Assembly (NCBI GenBank): GCA_000697665.1
Contig: KL197721.1
Coordinates: 828,456-892,455 of the forward strand
Reading direction: 5' to 3'
Length of the DNA stretch: 64,000 nucleotides
From: Jaapia argillacea MUCL 33604
Taxonomy: Eukaryota > Basidiomycota > Agaricomycetes > Jaapiales > Jaapiaceae
Shown here: one piece after another, positions 45,658 through 56,846 of the stretch
How positions within the stretch are numbered: position 1 is the first letter of the stretch
How the letters are laid out: every line of letters starts with the position of its first letter
Translations under genes and position numbers: made by a program
The notes under the pieces: model-generated
The model's input: the letters and a program-made list of their open reading frames with translations, nothing else
The model's database searches: none
Told to the model about the DNA's origin: nothing

Positions 45658-48600
45658 TCAATGTCGCACACGTTTCCTTTTCACTTGGATCTCGTCCGAG
45701 GGAGGACATGCAGGGTGAGGTGAGGGCGGGACAGAGCCTCCCCCCTCAATAGCTGGGGTCTGACCACGCTCTGGCTCATCCAGGTCTTCAGAGCGAGCCC
45801 GTTTCCGAGACAGTTTTGGTGTAGCTACGCCGTTCGTCTCCTCATCGTCGTCGGGTAATGTTGCAGAGGGTAATGTCACAGAGGGTGTGGCAGGTGATTG
45901 TATGGGAGATAAAGATGGGGACCTTGCTTGAGATCTCACAGGCGATTCGGGGGTGGCCTTCTGCACATAAGCAGGTCGTGGACGGGGTCGGGCCTTCGGA
46001 GTGTGTTGGTCGGTCACGGGCTGCATTTCCTGGTCCTCTGGTTCCGAAACAAAGTCGTCCGCACGGTTCGTTCTCCTTGACCTCCGTGGCGCGGGGCGAT
46101 TAACCCCGTTCGGCGCCTTAGCAGGTGGTGGGCCATCAGATTCATGGCCTTGTTCGTGGTCCTCATCGTCGGTTGTGACGAACTCAGTGCTCTTGGCGCC
46201 TTTTCCCTGAGCTTTCTTCTTCCCTACGTGAGCCGTAAACGTCAGACCCTGACGGGCAGTGATCTCTCAAACTCACCTTTTTCCTTCACCATACTCGAGC
46301 CAAGACGCTTCTCGTAGGCCCGGTAAGGTTCCCAGACTTTGGTCGTCGCGGAGATTTCGACCTTAGCTTGAGCCAGGGCTTGGTCCATGTGTGCCTTTCT
46401 GTACGGGATGGAGGGTTTTAGTTTCATTGAAATATGACCAGGCTAAACAGACTCACATCTTCAGCGCGTCGCGGCTCTCCACATTCACCAACAGTGGGAG
46501 CAAGGCTCGGAAGAAAATGATCGCCGTATTCCGACCCTTCTTGTTCTTGTTGACCTCGTAGATACCGAGACGTTTGCCGATCCATGTCAGCAGCGAAGTG
46601 TGGATTTCAACCACATGTTGACTTTCGAGACGGCGGAGGATTGCCAATTGGGCACCGCGCATGACGAAACAAGGTGCCAGAATCTTCGCCAGGCCGATGA
46701 CGTGCTCCTCGGTGTCGACAACACCTTCTAGGAGCAAAGTGAACGACTAACAAACGACGATGAGTTGGACAAAAGCAGCCAACAGAAGGGGTATCGTACC
46801 TCACGAAGAGCTTGAGTTACGACGGCCACGACGACCTCCCCTTTTCCATTGTACAAACCTTCCTCGCGAAGAACCTCCACGATCACCTTGCAACACATAT
46901 CAAAGGTCGGACCTAGCCGACCGTGATGTGCCAAAAGTACCGCACCGTGACGGACATGGAGTGTACCGGTGCGGATGGCTCTCAAAAAAGTTGCGATGAC
47001 GTCGAGGAAAGCGTACTCTCTCTCGAGTTGGGATCTCGAAGAAATATCTGCCTCTACAACAATCATCAGGTCAAAGACAACGAAAGGAGGATGGGGCAAA
47101 GCTCACCGTCGGTCGTCGGTTTCTTTCTTTTCGAACTTTTGCCGTTCTTTTTGGGTTGTTCCTCTGCCTCCGCTTCGGTATCGCTGCCATCGTCGCTGCC
47201 GGCCTTCCCTTTGTGTGACATTCCACTGTCGTCTAACTCCTCAGCATATCGCTCGACTTCAGCTTGAATAAAGCCAGCGAGTCGATACTGAACTTCGTCG
47301 TCAAAGGTGAGAGGGAGGGCGGCAGTCGCCAGAGGGGAGCCATCTGCCGCAAGGGTTTGCGAGGGACAGAAAAGAATGTGGATGTTGATGAGATTCTGGA
47401 ATGCCTACAAGGAAACGAAGTACGTCAATACTCCGTAGCAGTACAACAATGTTGTCAACCACACCGTCCGTTTGACGCCCTCCATGGTATTGGATTGTGT
47501 ACCGATAGCAGACTCGAGCAACTTCTCGACGAGAGCGTCACGCTGCTCCCGAAGGCCCTCCCGGAAGGCTTCCTCTTCAGGGGAAGGGTTATCCGCGGTC
47601 GTGAGGTTCTTAGTTTTCCAGTAAATGTGCGTCGTCAGTACTCGCATCGCCTGGTCCACCATCTGTCACAAACCCATGATTTGCAACGTCAGTATCGTGT
47701 CTGTCAAATAGAAGGACTCAAGACCTCTCACCGTCTCCTCCTCTCTGTATCCCAATTTGCCTCTCTCGGCAACGGCACTAATGATGTCCCAAGCGCTACT
47801 CTGCTTGCCACCCTCATCTTCCTCCATCCACCCCACCAAATCTCTAACCCCGCCTAATCTCGCGATTCTCGTACAAAGAGCACCAAGGCTTAAGACCTCG
47901 TCCTCACTGAACGTCGCCACTTCCAGTTCCTCCCTTCCACCAACCAAATCCCGAAGTGATGTCGACAATTCATCTTCGAGTTCGAGGATTTTGGTGGAAT
48001 TTGTGTTGGAGAGGGAGGTGGCGTTCATTAGGTGAGCGATAGTGGAGACGGCTCGTGTGAGAACTTTAGGGGAGGAATGGGAGAGGAATTGTTTCGTCAC
48101 GTCGTCCCAAAGACTTGCGTAGGCCTATGGGTGAGGTCAGATAAATATCAGGGAGACGAGAGAAAGTGAGAAGACGAACAGTAATCATCCTCATCTCGAG
48201 ATACATATCAAGATTCATCAATTGTGGGAGCAGCAACACGTCGGCAATCCTATTCTCATCGGTCTGGTGTTTCACGAACAGTCGAGGGAGGGCCTTGATC
48301 AACGCTCGACTGATATCAGAGGTGACAGTTTCCTCTTCGCCCTAGGACACAAAAGAACAAAAACAGGACATCAGCATCACCGCACAATCCAGAATGATGA
48401 GAGAAAGAATCTCATCTCCGACATACCTTCTTCGATCCAACAACCTCCTCCTTCGCCTTCCCAAGACTAGCAACCAAAACTTCCAATAATACCCCCTCCT
48501 CAACTTCATCTAACCTCCACGCATCATCCACACTCCCCTCGTCCTTGTCTTTCCCTTTTTCCTTCCTCCCCTTGCCCTTCCTCCCACTCCCGCTCCCAGA

Positions 48601-51320
48601 GGGTTCGGAAGCAGAATGATCCAACAATAAAACATCCAACAAAGTCTCCCAATCCCCCACGGCCTCAATCTCGTCCCAAAGAGCCTCAACAGCCAAAGCT
48701 ATTCTTCCTTTCTTATTAACATCCAACATACCCGCCACTCCTCCTTTCCCTCCTCTCCTGCCCCCACGTCGCTCACGACCATCGCTATCCCCATCATTCG
48801 ACCCTTGACTCTCCACTTCTCCACCTCTCTCATTATCCCTGTCCAAAGCCCTCCCCCACCTCACCAATAACAACCCAAGCGCCTTAACCCCAGCCCTCTC
48901 CCTGTCCTCCTTCCCCACTTTCCCCCTGCCCACCAACCTACTCTCCACACATTCCTCCCAAACCCCCCTAACAAACCCTCCAACAGCCTTCCTCACCTTT
49001 CCCTCCTCATCAAAAACTAATTTCACCAACTCCTCTCTCTCCCCACCTCCCTCCTCATCCTGATCATCACGCTCTTCGTCAAGTAACCCATACGAATCAA
49101 TCATCCCCAATACTTTCACCGCTCCGACTCTCACTCCAACTTCAATATCACCTCTAGCCATCTCACCCAACCGAGCACGAAACCGTTCGGTGAAATGTTG
49201 CATAGCACCAACGTAATCGCTCTTCTCGTACGCCTTTTCTAAAGCTCCCAAGGCGGCTAGCCTCACACCAGGAGCTTTATCCGATAACACCCAACCAATG
49301 TACCGAAGGTAAGAAGAATCGAGAAAGTGGGAAGGATGGAGGGAGAAGAATGTGCCGAGGGCTGAGACGCAGGTTTGACGGATGTGTGGGTCGAGGTCAC
49401 GATAACGATGAACGAATACCCTACAAAATTTATCAACATATCAGCATCAGTACACCTCGGTTGACGAGAAAAACGAGAAAAACGAGAAAAAAGGGATGAG
49501 GGTCAACCAAAAGGAAAACGAACCCATCAACAAACTCCTTCAAAAACTCCACCAACTTCGTCCTCCTCTCCCTAACCTCCTTCCCCCGCTCCTCCAACTC
49601 CTTCTCCCTCTCCCCTTCTTTCCCCTTCCCCTTCCCCCCACCATCACCCCCATCCTTCCCTTTCGCCTTCCTCCTCTTCTTCTCCCCCTCTTTCTGTCTC
49701 ACAACCACTTCCGCTTCCCTCTCCACCCCAGCTGCAACTTCACAAAGCGCAGCTTGCACTTCCATCGCCACAAAGGTAGCCGTATGTCTAAAACTCCGCA
49801 CTTTTGAACTACTCATCGCACCGACCCATGTGACCAAAGTATCGATGATGGTTATCCCGCTGGATTGGTCTTGGTCGGAGGCTGTAGAGTCGATTGAGAT
49901 ATCTTCGTATAGAAGGCCTAGTTCGGCTGAGGATGTTATTAGGAGACGAATAAAAGCGGAGAGAGAATGGGGGAAGGATTTGAAGGGAGGTAGTTTGGAT
50001 ATTAAGGGGTAGGAGGGGGATTCCTGTGTGAGAAAGCCGAGGGTTAGCCAAAAGATTTTGCGAACATGGATTTCAAGGATTGGAAATCAAAATGTACGGA
50101 AGACAGACCAGCCCAGTTGAAGTAAACCGGGTGCACACGTCAAACCAGAAAGATACAAAGTCGTCTGACTCAGTAAACCATAAAATAACGAAAGTGAAAA
50201 CGAACCTTTCCCAAGCCATCAACAAAGCCTTCTAACACATCGGTAACGCCATCGAAATCAACTACTTGATCACCATCTACTGTTTCATTGCACCCACAAC
50301 AACGAATGATGCAGGTGAGGAGGTCTGCTAGGGCTAATTGAGGTTCCGTTGTTGCATCTTTTTTTTTGGGGGGGAGTAGAGGGAAAGTGAAAGAAGGTTA
50401 GTGGTAGGGTAGATATGGTGATGTGGTCGACAGAACTTACGGGACGAGGAGTTGGGTGGGTGGGAGGAGAGGGATGTTAGGAGTGATTCGGTGGTACTTT
50501 GGAGAGTCGTTGGGTTTAAGATGGCATCTATTGACCGAAGCATCATGAGCATACATCATACCGACACCGACAGGTCAACAAATAAAGAAGCGAAAGCGAG
50601 AAGACGAATTCCACCAATGACCAAGGGAAATCAACGACGACGCACTGAACAAATAGTTATCCCCACTAATTCCAGTTTCCTTTGCGACTTTCTCAGCGTC
50701 AAACGCCTCGGCTCCAGCTTTTGCTTTCTTTCCTCTGCCAATACCCTTCATTATGCCGGCTGTCTTTGCGACTCGAGGTTTAGCAACCGTTCGACGTTTC
50801 TTCGCCGGAGGACCATCCTTATCAGTCTCCTTGGCTTTACCCTTCCCCTTACCCCCACCCTTCGGTTTGGCAGGGGTTTTAGGTTTGGTACTCGACTCTG
50901 CACCAGATTCGGCAACGGCGACTTTGGGTTTGGAGGCCTTCGGTTTCTTGGGTTTGGTACTAGAGGCGTGATATTCTTCTTCCTCATCGTCAGCGTCTGG
51001 GATGGGTGGTTCGTCTTCGTCTTCTTCAATTTCAGAGTGAGGGGAGGGTGGTAGGGGTGTTAGTGGATCGTCGTCGTCCTCTTCGCCATGGAGGTCTTGG
51101 TCATGATCGTCGCCCTCTGTATCGGACAGAGAACGTTTTCGTTTCCCTTCTAATCTCAAAACAACAACCAAACACCCAAAACCAAAGCTGTTAAGATACA
51201 GTAAGAAACCCAGGAAAAGGGGGAAGACGTACGCGAACCGAATTTCTCAACCTGTTTCCTATCGCGCTGTGACCGTCTCCTGGTCGGAGCACTCGACACA
51301 GGTTCCTCAGCTTCCGACAT
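45658..51320 (-). CDS. scc3: cohesin subunit SCC3 (STAG/stromalin), about 1,527 aa
   Basis: Fourteen exons on the minus strand sum to 1,528 codons: 51320-51233, 51149-50646, 50527-50441, 50333-50206, 50023-49524, 49420-48427, 48341-48180, 48124-47732, 47662-47465, 47404-47107, 47053-46800, 46746-46457, 46398-46277, 46223-45658. The N-terminus is acidic and basic, then AKAGAEAFDAEKVAKETGIS. The STAG domain includes LLTCIIRCCGCNETVDGDQV and LLYEDISIDSTA, then VRSFRHTATFVAMEVQAAL. The stromalin conservative domain has HRYRDLDPHIRQTCVSALG, SHFLDSSYLRYIGWVLSD and APGVRLAALGALEKAYE. HEAT-like helices follow and the tail ends in EIQVKRKRVRH. SCC3 binds the kleisin Scc1/Rad21, loads and holds cohesin on chromatin, and is essential in yeasts. 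The protein is long because of Lys/Glu-rich insertions (near 49.6 and 48.6 kb). Confidence 0.95.
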
Positions 51321-51778
51321 CAATAGATGTGTCTAAATTGCTGGGGTAATTTGTACTGATATTTACAGGCCAGCAATGGGAGGAGGAGGAGGAGAAGAGG
51401 AGAAAGTGGTGGATGTGAATGACTGAGTTTGTTGGATTTCGGACGCGTCGTGGTTCCGGGCACGCTCAGTCACGGATTGTGACACGGTTGTGACTCCACG
51501 TGGCGGCAATGGTCTTGCGCTGATTGAACGACCCCGCTGTAGCTTCAACTGTACTAGCATCACTCAAAGTTTGCGATGGCTCAATTTCACGACAGAAATG
51601 GAACAAATCAAGTTCCAGTTTCATTTAATCATCTACCAACCATCCCGAGTCTCTCTTTTTTCAAAATCCATTCGCTCACTTTCAGTATCTCTCTCGGAAA
51701 GGCCAATATACAAGAGCAGGAACTCTTGACCTCATCTCCTTCCATCCTCTCGTTGCCAGTTACAACAATCTACTTCTA
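51321..51778. other. divergent promoter region of SCC3 and membrane-protein gene
   Basis: About 460 bases between divergent start codons. It includes a GGAGGAGGAGG run near 51376 close to the SCC3 start, and a pyrimidine-rich leader before 51779. Confidence 0.6.
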
Positions 51779-52585
51779 ATGAACAACGGCTTCAGTTCGG
51801 CACCGAACGAGGAAGGCCTCTTGGACGTACTTCAGTACTCCAATGCTTATACCCACCGTCCCCCTCCCCGAGCCACCTGGTACCGAATCTCCTGCATTCT
51901 TTTCGTCACTGGCTTCGGCATCCCCAAAGCCATACTAGGATACAACAACTGGGTTTTTGCCTCTGTCTCTCTCGACCTAGTATTCGGCGTCGTGGTCACG
52001 ATACTGTGCGTACACTCACCTCCTCCCACGTCCCCGCATTAGTTTAATACAGGACCCAGCCTGATGGTGGCGGGTTGGTATGAATTGGACCCGCCTAAAC
52101 GCTGGCGATGGTTCTTTGAGACTGATTGGCAAGAGTTGTACTGGAAACCATGCGAAGGATACATTGAGAGACAATGTAGCTCCCTCTCTCCGCTCATGAT
52201 CATCCATCTTGCTGAAGTACCCTTCCGTCATCCCAGCGCCTTATATACAACAGTTATTCATTGGATTCTCTACATTGCTCGGACTCTGGACCGGTCCGTA
52301 CATCATTTCCGATCCCTGTGCATCGTTGCTCAACTACTCATCCTCCTACCCATCCGTTTGGTAGTTGTTCTAGTCTTAGTCGGTTTGATGAAAGTTCTCA
52401 TCCACTTCGTCCCATTCCTACTCCCCACAGGTAAACCGACCCTTCTTGATTTCGGACCCTCCAACAATACGACTCACATGATAAACTTAATTTCATCAGC
52501 GATGCTCTTTGTATACATCTGGATAGGCATGGCCATCGTGATATCTTTCATTTTCACACTCGTGTTCCTATTTTCCAATGTATGA
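51779..52585 (+). CDS. multi-helix membrane protein of unknown family, about 250 aa
   Basis: Exon 1 is 51779-52005 and exon 2 starts at 52060 after a 54-nt intron. The join gives a continuous helix reading GVVVTILLMVAGWYELDPP. Blocks include RPPPRATWYRISCILFVTG, GIPKAILGYNNW, KRWRWFFETDWQELYW, LLILLPIRLVVVLVLVGLM, HFVPFLLP and a final helix (VYIWIGMAIVISFIFTLVFLF). Four or five membrane segments are likely. I have seen similar proteins in Agaricomycetes without assigned function. A further intron near 52175-52220 is possible but not required for frame. Confidence 0.65.
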
Positions 52586-53315
52586 TAGGATGGGTTTGTC
52601 GCCCTATCACGTTGAGCAAGGTTGAAGGACTTCCTAGTAGTTTCGCTTGTACCGAGATCGCTTGATTCACGCAGAATTACAACTCACGTTTCCCCATTCT
52701 GGTCATTTGAGGCGATACTTAAGTTACTGTCAAGAGGAGTATGTATGTAGTGACTGATCAAGTACCGAAGAGACCTAACTTACAACGTCCCTTCATCTTG
52801 CTGCAGCTTCCGCGGGCAAATACAGCAATTGATTGGCGTATTCACCAGTGTTCACGTCCTGGGCCATCTTCGTTGGAGAGCAACTTACGAGACGAATATC
52901 TCTGCGATCCCGATGATTAATTGATTACTACCGCCGTACATAGCTCCACTCCTGCGCTACGCCCTCAGCCCCCAATGAAAAGTCGTTCAGGCCTCAGCGG
53001 TCTCAAAGTTACATCAAGCTGTCCATGGGCGACGCTACGACAACGCAAACAAACACCATGACCAACCTGCCCCGTACGACTTTCATCCCATCTTTGAAGC
53101 AACAGGTCGACAGGTCGATGCTCACATGCACATGGCCTCCGAATCACCACCACCCAATGTGACCTACTCGAGGAGCTTCCTCTCCCATCCCGGATGAACA
53201 CCAATCCCGCAGCCATACGAAACCCAGAATCTATCAATAGTATCTTCACAGACCTCCTCATATAACCGATGGACTGGACGGTCCTCCGTTGTCAACCCCT
53301 ACAGTGCTCAGCGTC
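52586..53315. other. intergenic, no gene recognised
   Basis: About 730 bases. One minus frame (52965-53261, 98 codons) lacks any domain. The right end is the promoter of the monooxygenase gene. Confidence 0.6.
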
Positions 53316-55137
53316 ATGGGTAGCATCGAACCGAAACTCAAAGTCGCCATCTGGTAAGTAAAACATTGGATAGCGACATGTCAATTCTTGTACTGACGTT
53401 CTGACTGGTATTTAGTGGTGGAGGCATTGCGGGTCTGATATCCGCAATCGTACTATCCAAATGCTCAGACCTCGAAGTCCATCTATTCGAAGCTGCACAT
53501 CAATTTAATGAGATTGGAGCTGGGATCGCCACTTTTCCTCGTGTTTGGAAGATCATGGAATCCATTGGAGTCGATAAAGATCTGGTGGAAGTTGCTAGTT
53601 CCAGATCAGAGTCAGGCGATCCTGGTGAGTTCACTGTTGGAAGGGAGAGGTTTACGAAGTTCGCTGACCATCCGGTTTGGTGGCGAAGAGGAACTTGCGT
53701 TCCGATTTCGTAAAAGTGATCAACAGGAAGGATTGACGTTCCATGAACTGACGACGTTTGGTACGTCCCACCATCTATCCAGTCTTCTCCCGAAATTCAT
53801 TCTAACTCTTCCGTCTACTTAGGTGGTTTCCACTCCTTCCATCGCGCCGAATTCCAACAAGCCATCCTCAAAAACCTTCCCTCATCCTGTCACACCCATT
53901 TCAACAAACGTCTCACGACCTACACCGAGCCCTCCACCGACTCCCCAATCATTCTCTCGTTCCAAGACGGAACGACATCAACATGCGACGTCCTTCTAGG
54001 TGCAGATGGTATCAAATCTGCTGTCAGGCGTACCATGCTAGAGAATCAGATTGCCCAAGCTTCACCCGAGGAAAGTCGTGAATTGTTGGAACGGGTTCCA
54101 CCGATGTGGAGTGGCACTGTTGCGTACCGCGGATTGATTCCTCGACCAATACTTGAGGCGAAGTGGCCTAAACATCAGGCGTTCAACTTTGCAATGAATG
54201 TAGGTCACTACCTTCTCCCCGAAATCACTCTCACTAACTTGAAGGTGTTTCTAGTATATGGGTCAAGATAGGGTCATTTCTCCCTTCCAACCTGGCCGAA
54301 AGTATATGTCCTGACCCTTTTCTCCAGCATATCGTCGTCTATCCCATTTCGCGAGGTCAAATAATAAACGTAGTCGCCTTCTGTTCCAAACCTCATCTCG
54401 AAGGAACCACTTTCGACGGCCCAAGTGTGGTCAATGTGACCAAAGCCGAAATGTTGGCGGAGTTCTCAAATTGGGAACCAGAGGTTCAGGCACTCCTTGA
54501 TGTAAGTGGGGAATTTCCGTTCCTTCAAGGTGTTTCGACTAATTTTGGTTTAGTGTATCGAACATCCGTCTCGATGGGCCGTGCACGCTCTGAGATCTTT
54601 ACAGTCTTATATCTCCGGTCGTGTCGCGCTTTTGGGTGACGCAGTATGTTCGTTCCTAATTGACGAACTTTTATCGCTGAGTCGTTTATATAGGCACACG
54701 CTATGACACCCCATCAAGGCTCTGGAGCCGGACAAGCCATCGAGGTAATCGCCTCGTCCTCCCCGCAGTTTATACACCATCTTAACAGAACCCTCTAGGA
54801 CGCCTATATTCTCTCTGCCCTCCTTACAGATCCCCTCTGCACTCGCGCCACCTTACGAAACACTCTCGAAATATACAATACCGTCCGCCTCCCAATGGCA
54901 AATCGCATTCTCGAAGGATCAAGGTCCAACGGGATGATGTACGAGTTCAACAGTCCTGGTTACTCCCAGGATGAACTTCATTCGAAAGAGGAAATTGGAT
55001 GGGATATGGGAAAATTGAAGCAGTTGGGCGAGGAGTTTGAGAGTAGATGGATGTGGGCTTGGACTACAACTGCTGAGGGCGATAAGCAGGAAGCTCTGAA
55101 GATGTTATCAGATGCTTGTGATCGCCATGGCCAGTGA
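53316..55137 (+). CDS. FAD-dependent aromatic monooxygenase (salicylate hydroxylase type), 455 aa
   Basis: Nine exons (53316-53353, 53416-53624, 53689-53760, 53823-54199, 54255-54272, 54328-54501, 54554-54643, 54694-54744, 54799-55137) sum to 456 codons. The FAD-binding fold shows [20 protein letters not shown] and acidic end LEVHLFEAA, then [18 protein letters not shown]. The DG motif is [13 protein letters not shown], and the second FAD contact is [25 protein letters not shown]. The family uses NAD(P)H and O2 to hydroxylate, often decarboxylatively, aromatic acids; fungal members also serve secondary metabolism. All cofactor motifs are intact. Two P450 copies follow on the same strand within 450 bases, which suggests, but does not prove, a shared oxidative pathway. 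Confidence 0.93.
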
Positions 55138-55576
55138 TACGTTTTTTTTATCCTTGTCTGTGTACACGGAGTTTCGGTGAGCTGCTATGTTGTTCGTGTG
55201 ATCGCAAATGATCCGGGATCTGCTTCGATTGTTATCTCCCAGTCACCTGTTCCTTCCCGGATGAGGAAGGTAAGGACCAGCCTTCGCTCACCTCGCCACC
55301 GACCTCCATTGCCCACGCCCCCTCGCGCGATCTCCGCGAAGTACATTGCTCCGGTATCTGGAGTTAAAATTGACTCGTCGAGATGTTTATCCCTTCATCC
55401 GATTCGTCACTTGAACCTTGACTTGAGCACAAGGACGCTATGTTGGAACTCCGTCAGAGTTGCCTCGCGATTGCATGCTAAAGGTTGTCACAGTTTTGCC
55501 TTCGGGCACCTCTTATTATATGTAAGCTTGAGGGCACTTGGTCCTCGTGTTACGACCCTCTTCACGTTAGTCTTCA
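55138..55576. other. upstream copy of the duplicated P450 promoter
   Basis: 3' flank of the monooxygenase followed, from about 55180, by sequence that recurs in diverged form at 56361-56846 upstream of the complete P450. The shared blocks include TTGTTCGTGT and ATTCGTCACTTGAACC. Confidence 0.7.
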
Positions 55577-56393
55577 ATGTCTCTGTCGACTGTTGCTTTG
55601 GTATCAGGTCTCGTATTTGCCGCTGTCTTGTTTCGCTCCAAGGGTGTGACAACCCCACGCATCTATCCTCCGGGTCCGAGAGCCTTACCCTTGGCTGGTA
55701 ATGTGTTGGACATCCCAATGATGCATATGTGGCTCGCCGCCACGAAGTGGGCAAAAGAGTTCGGTATGCTCCACTGCCCTTCTCGTTGATTGGATGATAC
55801 CTTAATAATAGGTTTGTAGGCAACATCGTTTACCTCCATGTCTTTGGACTTGGCATTATCTTTCTCAACGACTCGGAAACGGCGTTCGATTTGATGGAGA
55901 AGAGAGGTGCTATTTATTCTGATCGACCGCATCTGGTCATGCTCTCCGAGTTGTGAGTGTGATGGACTTGCACGTCAGGCTCACCATCGTCTTAATGTCT
56001 GCTTCACTCCTGTCTAGATGTGGTGCCGAGAATATAGTATGGTTTCTGCTCATTGGTTCGATTCTAACAAGCTGCGCAGCTTGCCTTTACACACTATGGC
56101 GACCAATTGCGCCGTGGTCGCAAGTTGATGCATGAAGCTCTGAACCCAGTCGCGATCAAGACATACCAACCTCTCCTCGAGATTGAGTCGTTACCCTTCC
56201 TTCGCTGCCTCCTCTCCAAACCATCAGCCTATATGGACCACATCAGAAGGTGCGACTTGGGATGTTCTCTGGTGAGAAACGCTGACATAGAGAACTTAGC
56301 AGATATGCTGGGACGTTGACGCTGAACGTCATATGTGGTCATCAAGTGACTTCTGACGACGATGTGTTATCTTGTTCGTGTCATTACAAATGA
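55577..56393 (+). pseudogene. truncated cytochrome P450 (5' copy of tandem duplication)
   Basis: The first five exons match the complete gene at 56847: MSLSTVALVSGLVFAA anchor, RIYPPGPRALPLAGN hinge, VYLHVFGLGIIFLND, CGAENI, and KTYQPLLEIESLPFLR. Splice sites and frame are intact up to TLNVICGHQVTSDDD, where the coding sequence runs into the second unit's promoter and stops at 56391-56393. It lacks the I-helix, ExxR and haem loop, so it cannot be an active enzyme. The absence of earlier stops suggests that the duplication is fairly young or that the short product is tolerated. Confidence 0.88.
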
Positions 56394-56846
56394 TTCGGGA
56401 TGGGCTTCTCCTAGGGCCAGTCCTCTCTTACTTCTCGCGTGACGAAGTTAAGGACGATTGGTCTTTTCCATTATGTCATTCCGGTCTTCAGCAACCGTAC
56501 AACCACCCCCCATTGCCCTCTTCCTTATGCCCTCTCTCACGATCCCTTCGACGGACATTGCTCCCGGCTTCTGGTGTTACAGTTGATTCGTCCGTATGTT
56601 TATCTCCTCGTCCTATTCGTCACTTGAACCCTGACTTGAGCAGACGAATCTTCGAGTTTCGTCTTCAGGTACCTCTTATTCTATGTAACCTCGGAGGCAC
56701 TTGGTCAATATTACGACGTGCATTGCGTTACAACGGAATCCCCAATTCACTCATCCAAAACTTCCATCCCAGGATATATCCTCAGCTCTAGGGGCCTGAT
56801 GGAGCTTCGTCGCAGACCCCTCTTCACGTTCAACAACTAGTCTTCA
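56394..56846. other. promoter region of the complete P450 (second unit copy)
   Basis: Diverged copy of 55180-55576, with extra sequence near 56690-56820. No gene of its own. Confidence 0.65.

Noticed and set aside
50452-51054. 200-codon plus frame opposite SCC3
   Set aside because: It is the antisense of the Lys/Pro-rich N-terminal exon of SCC3 and reads as low-complexity Phe/Leu/Arg.
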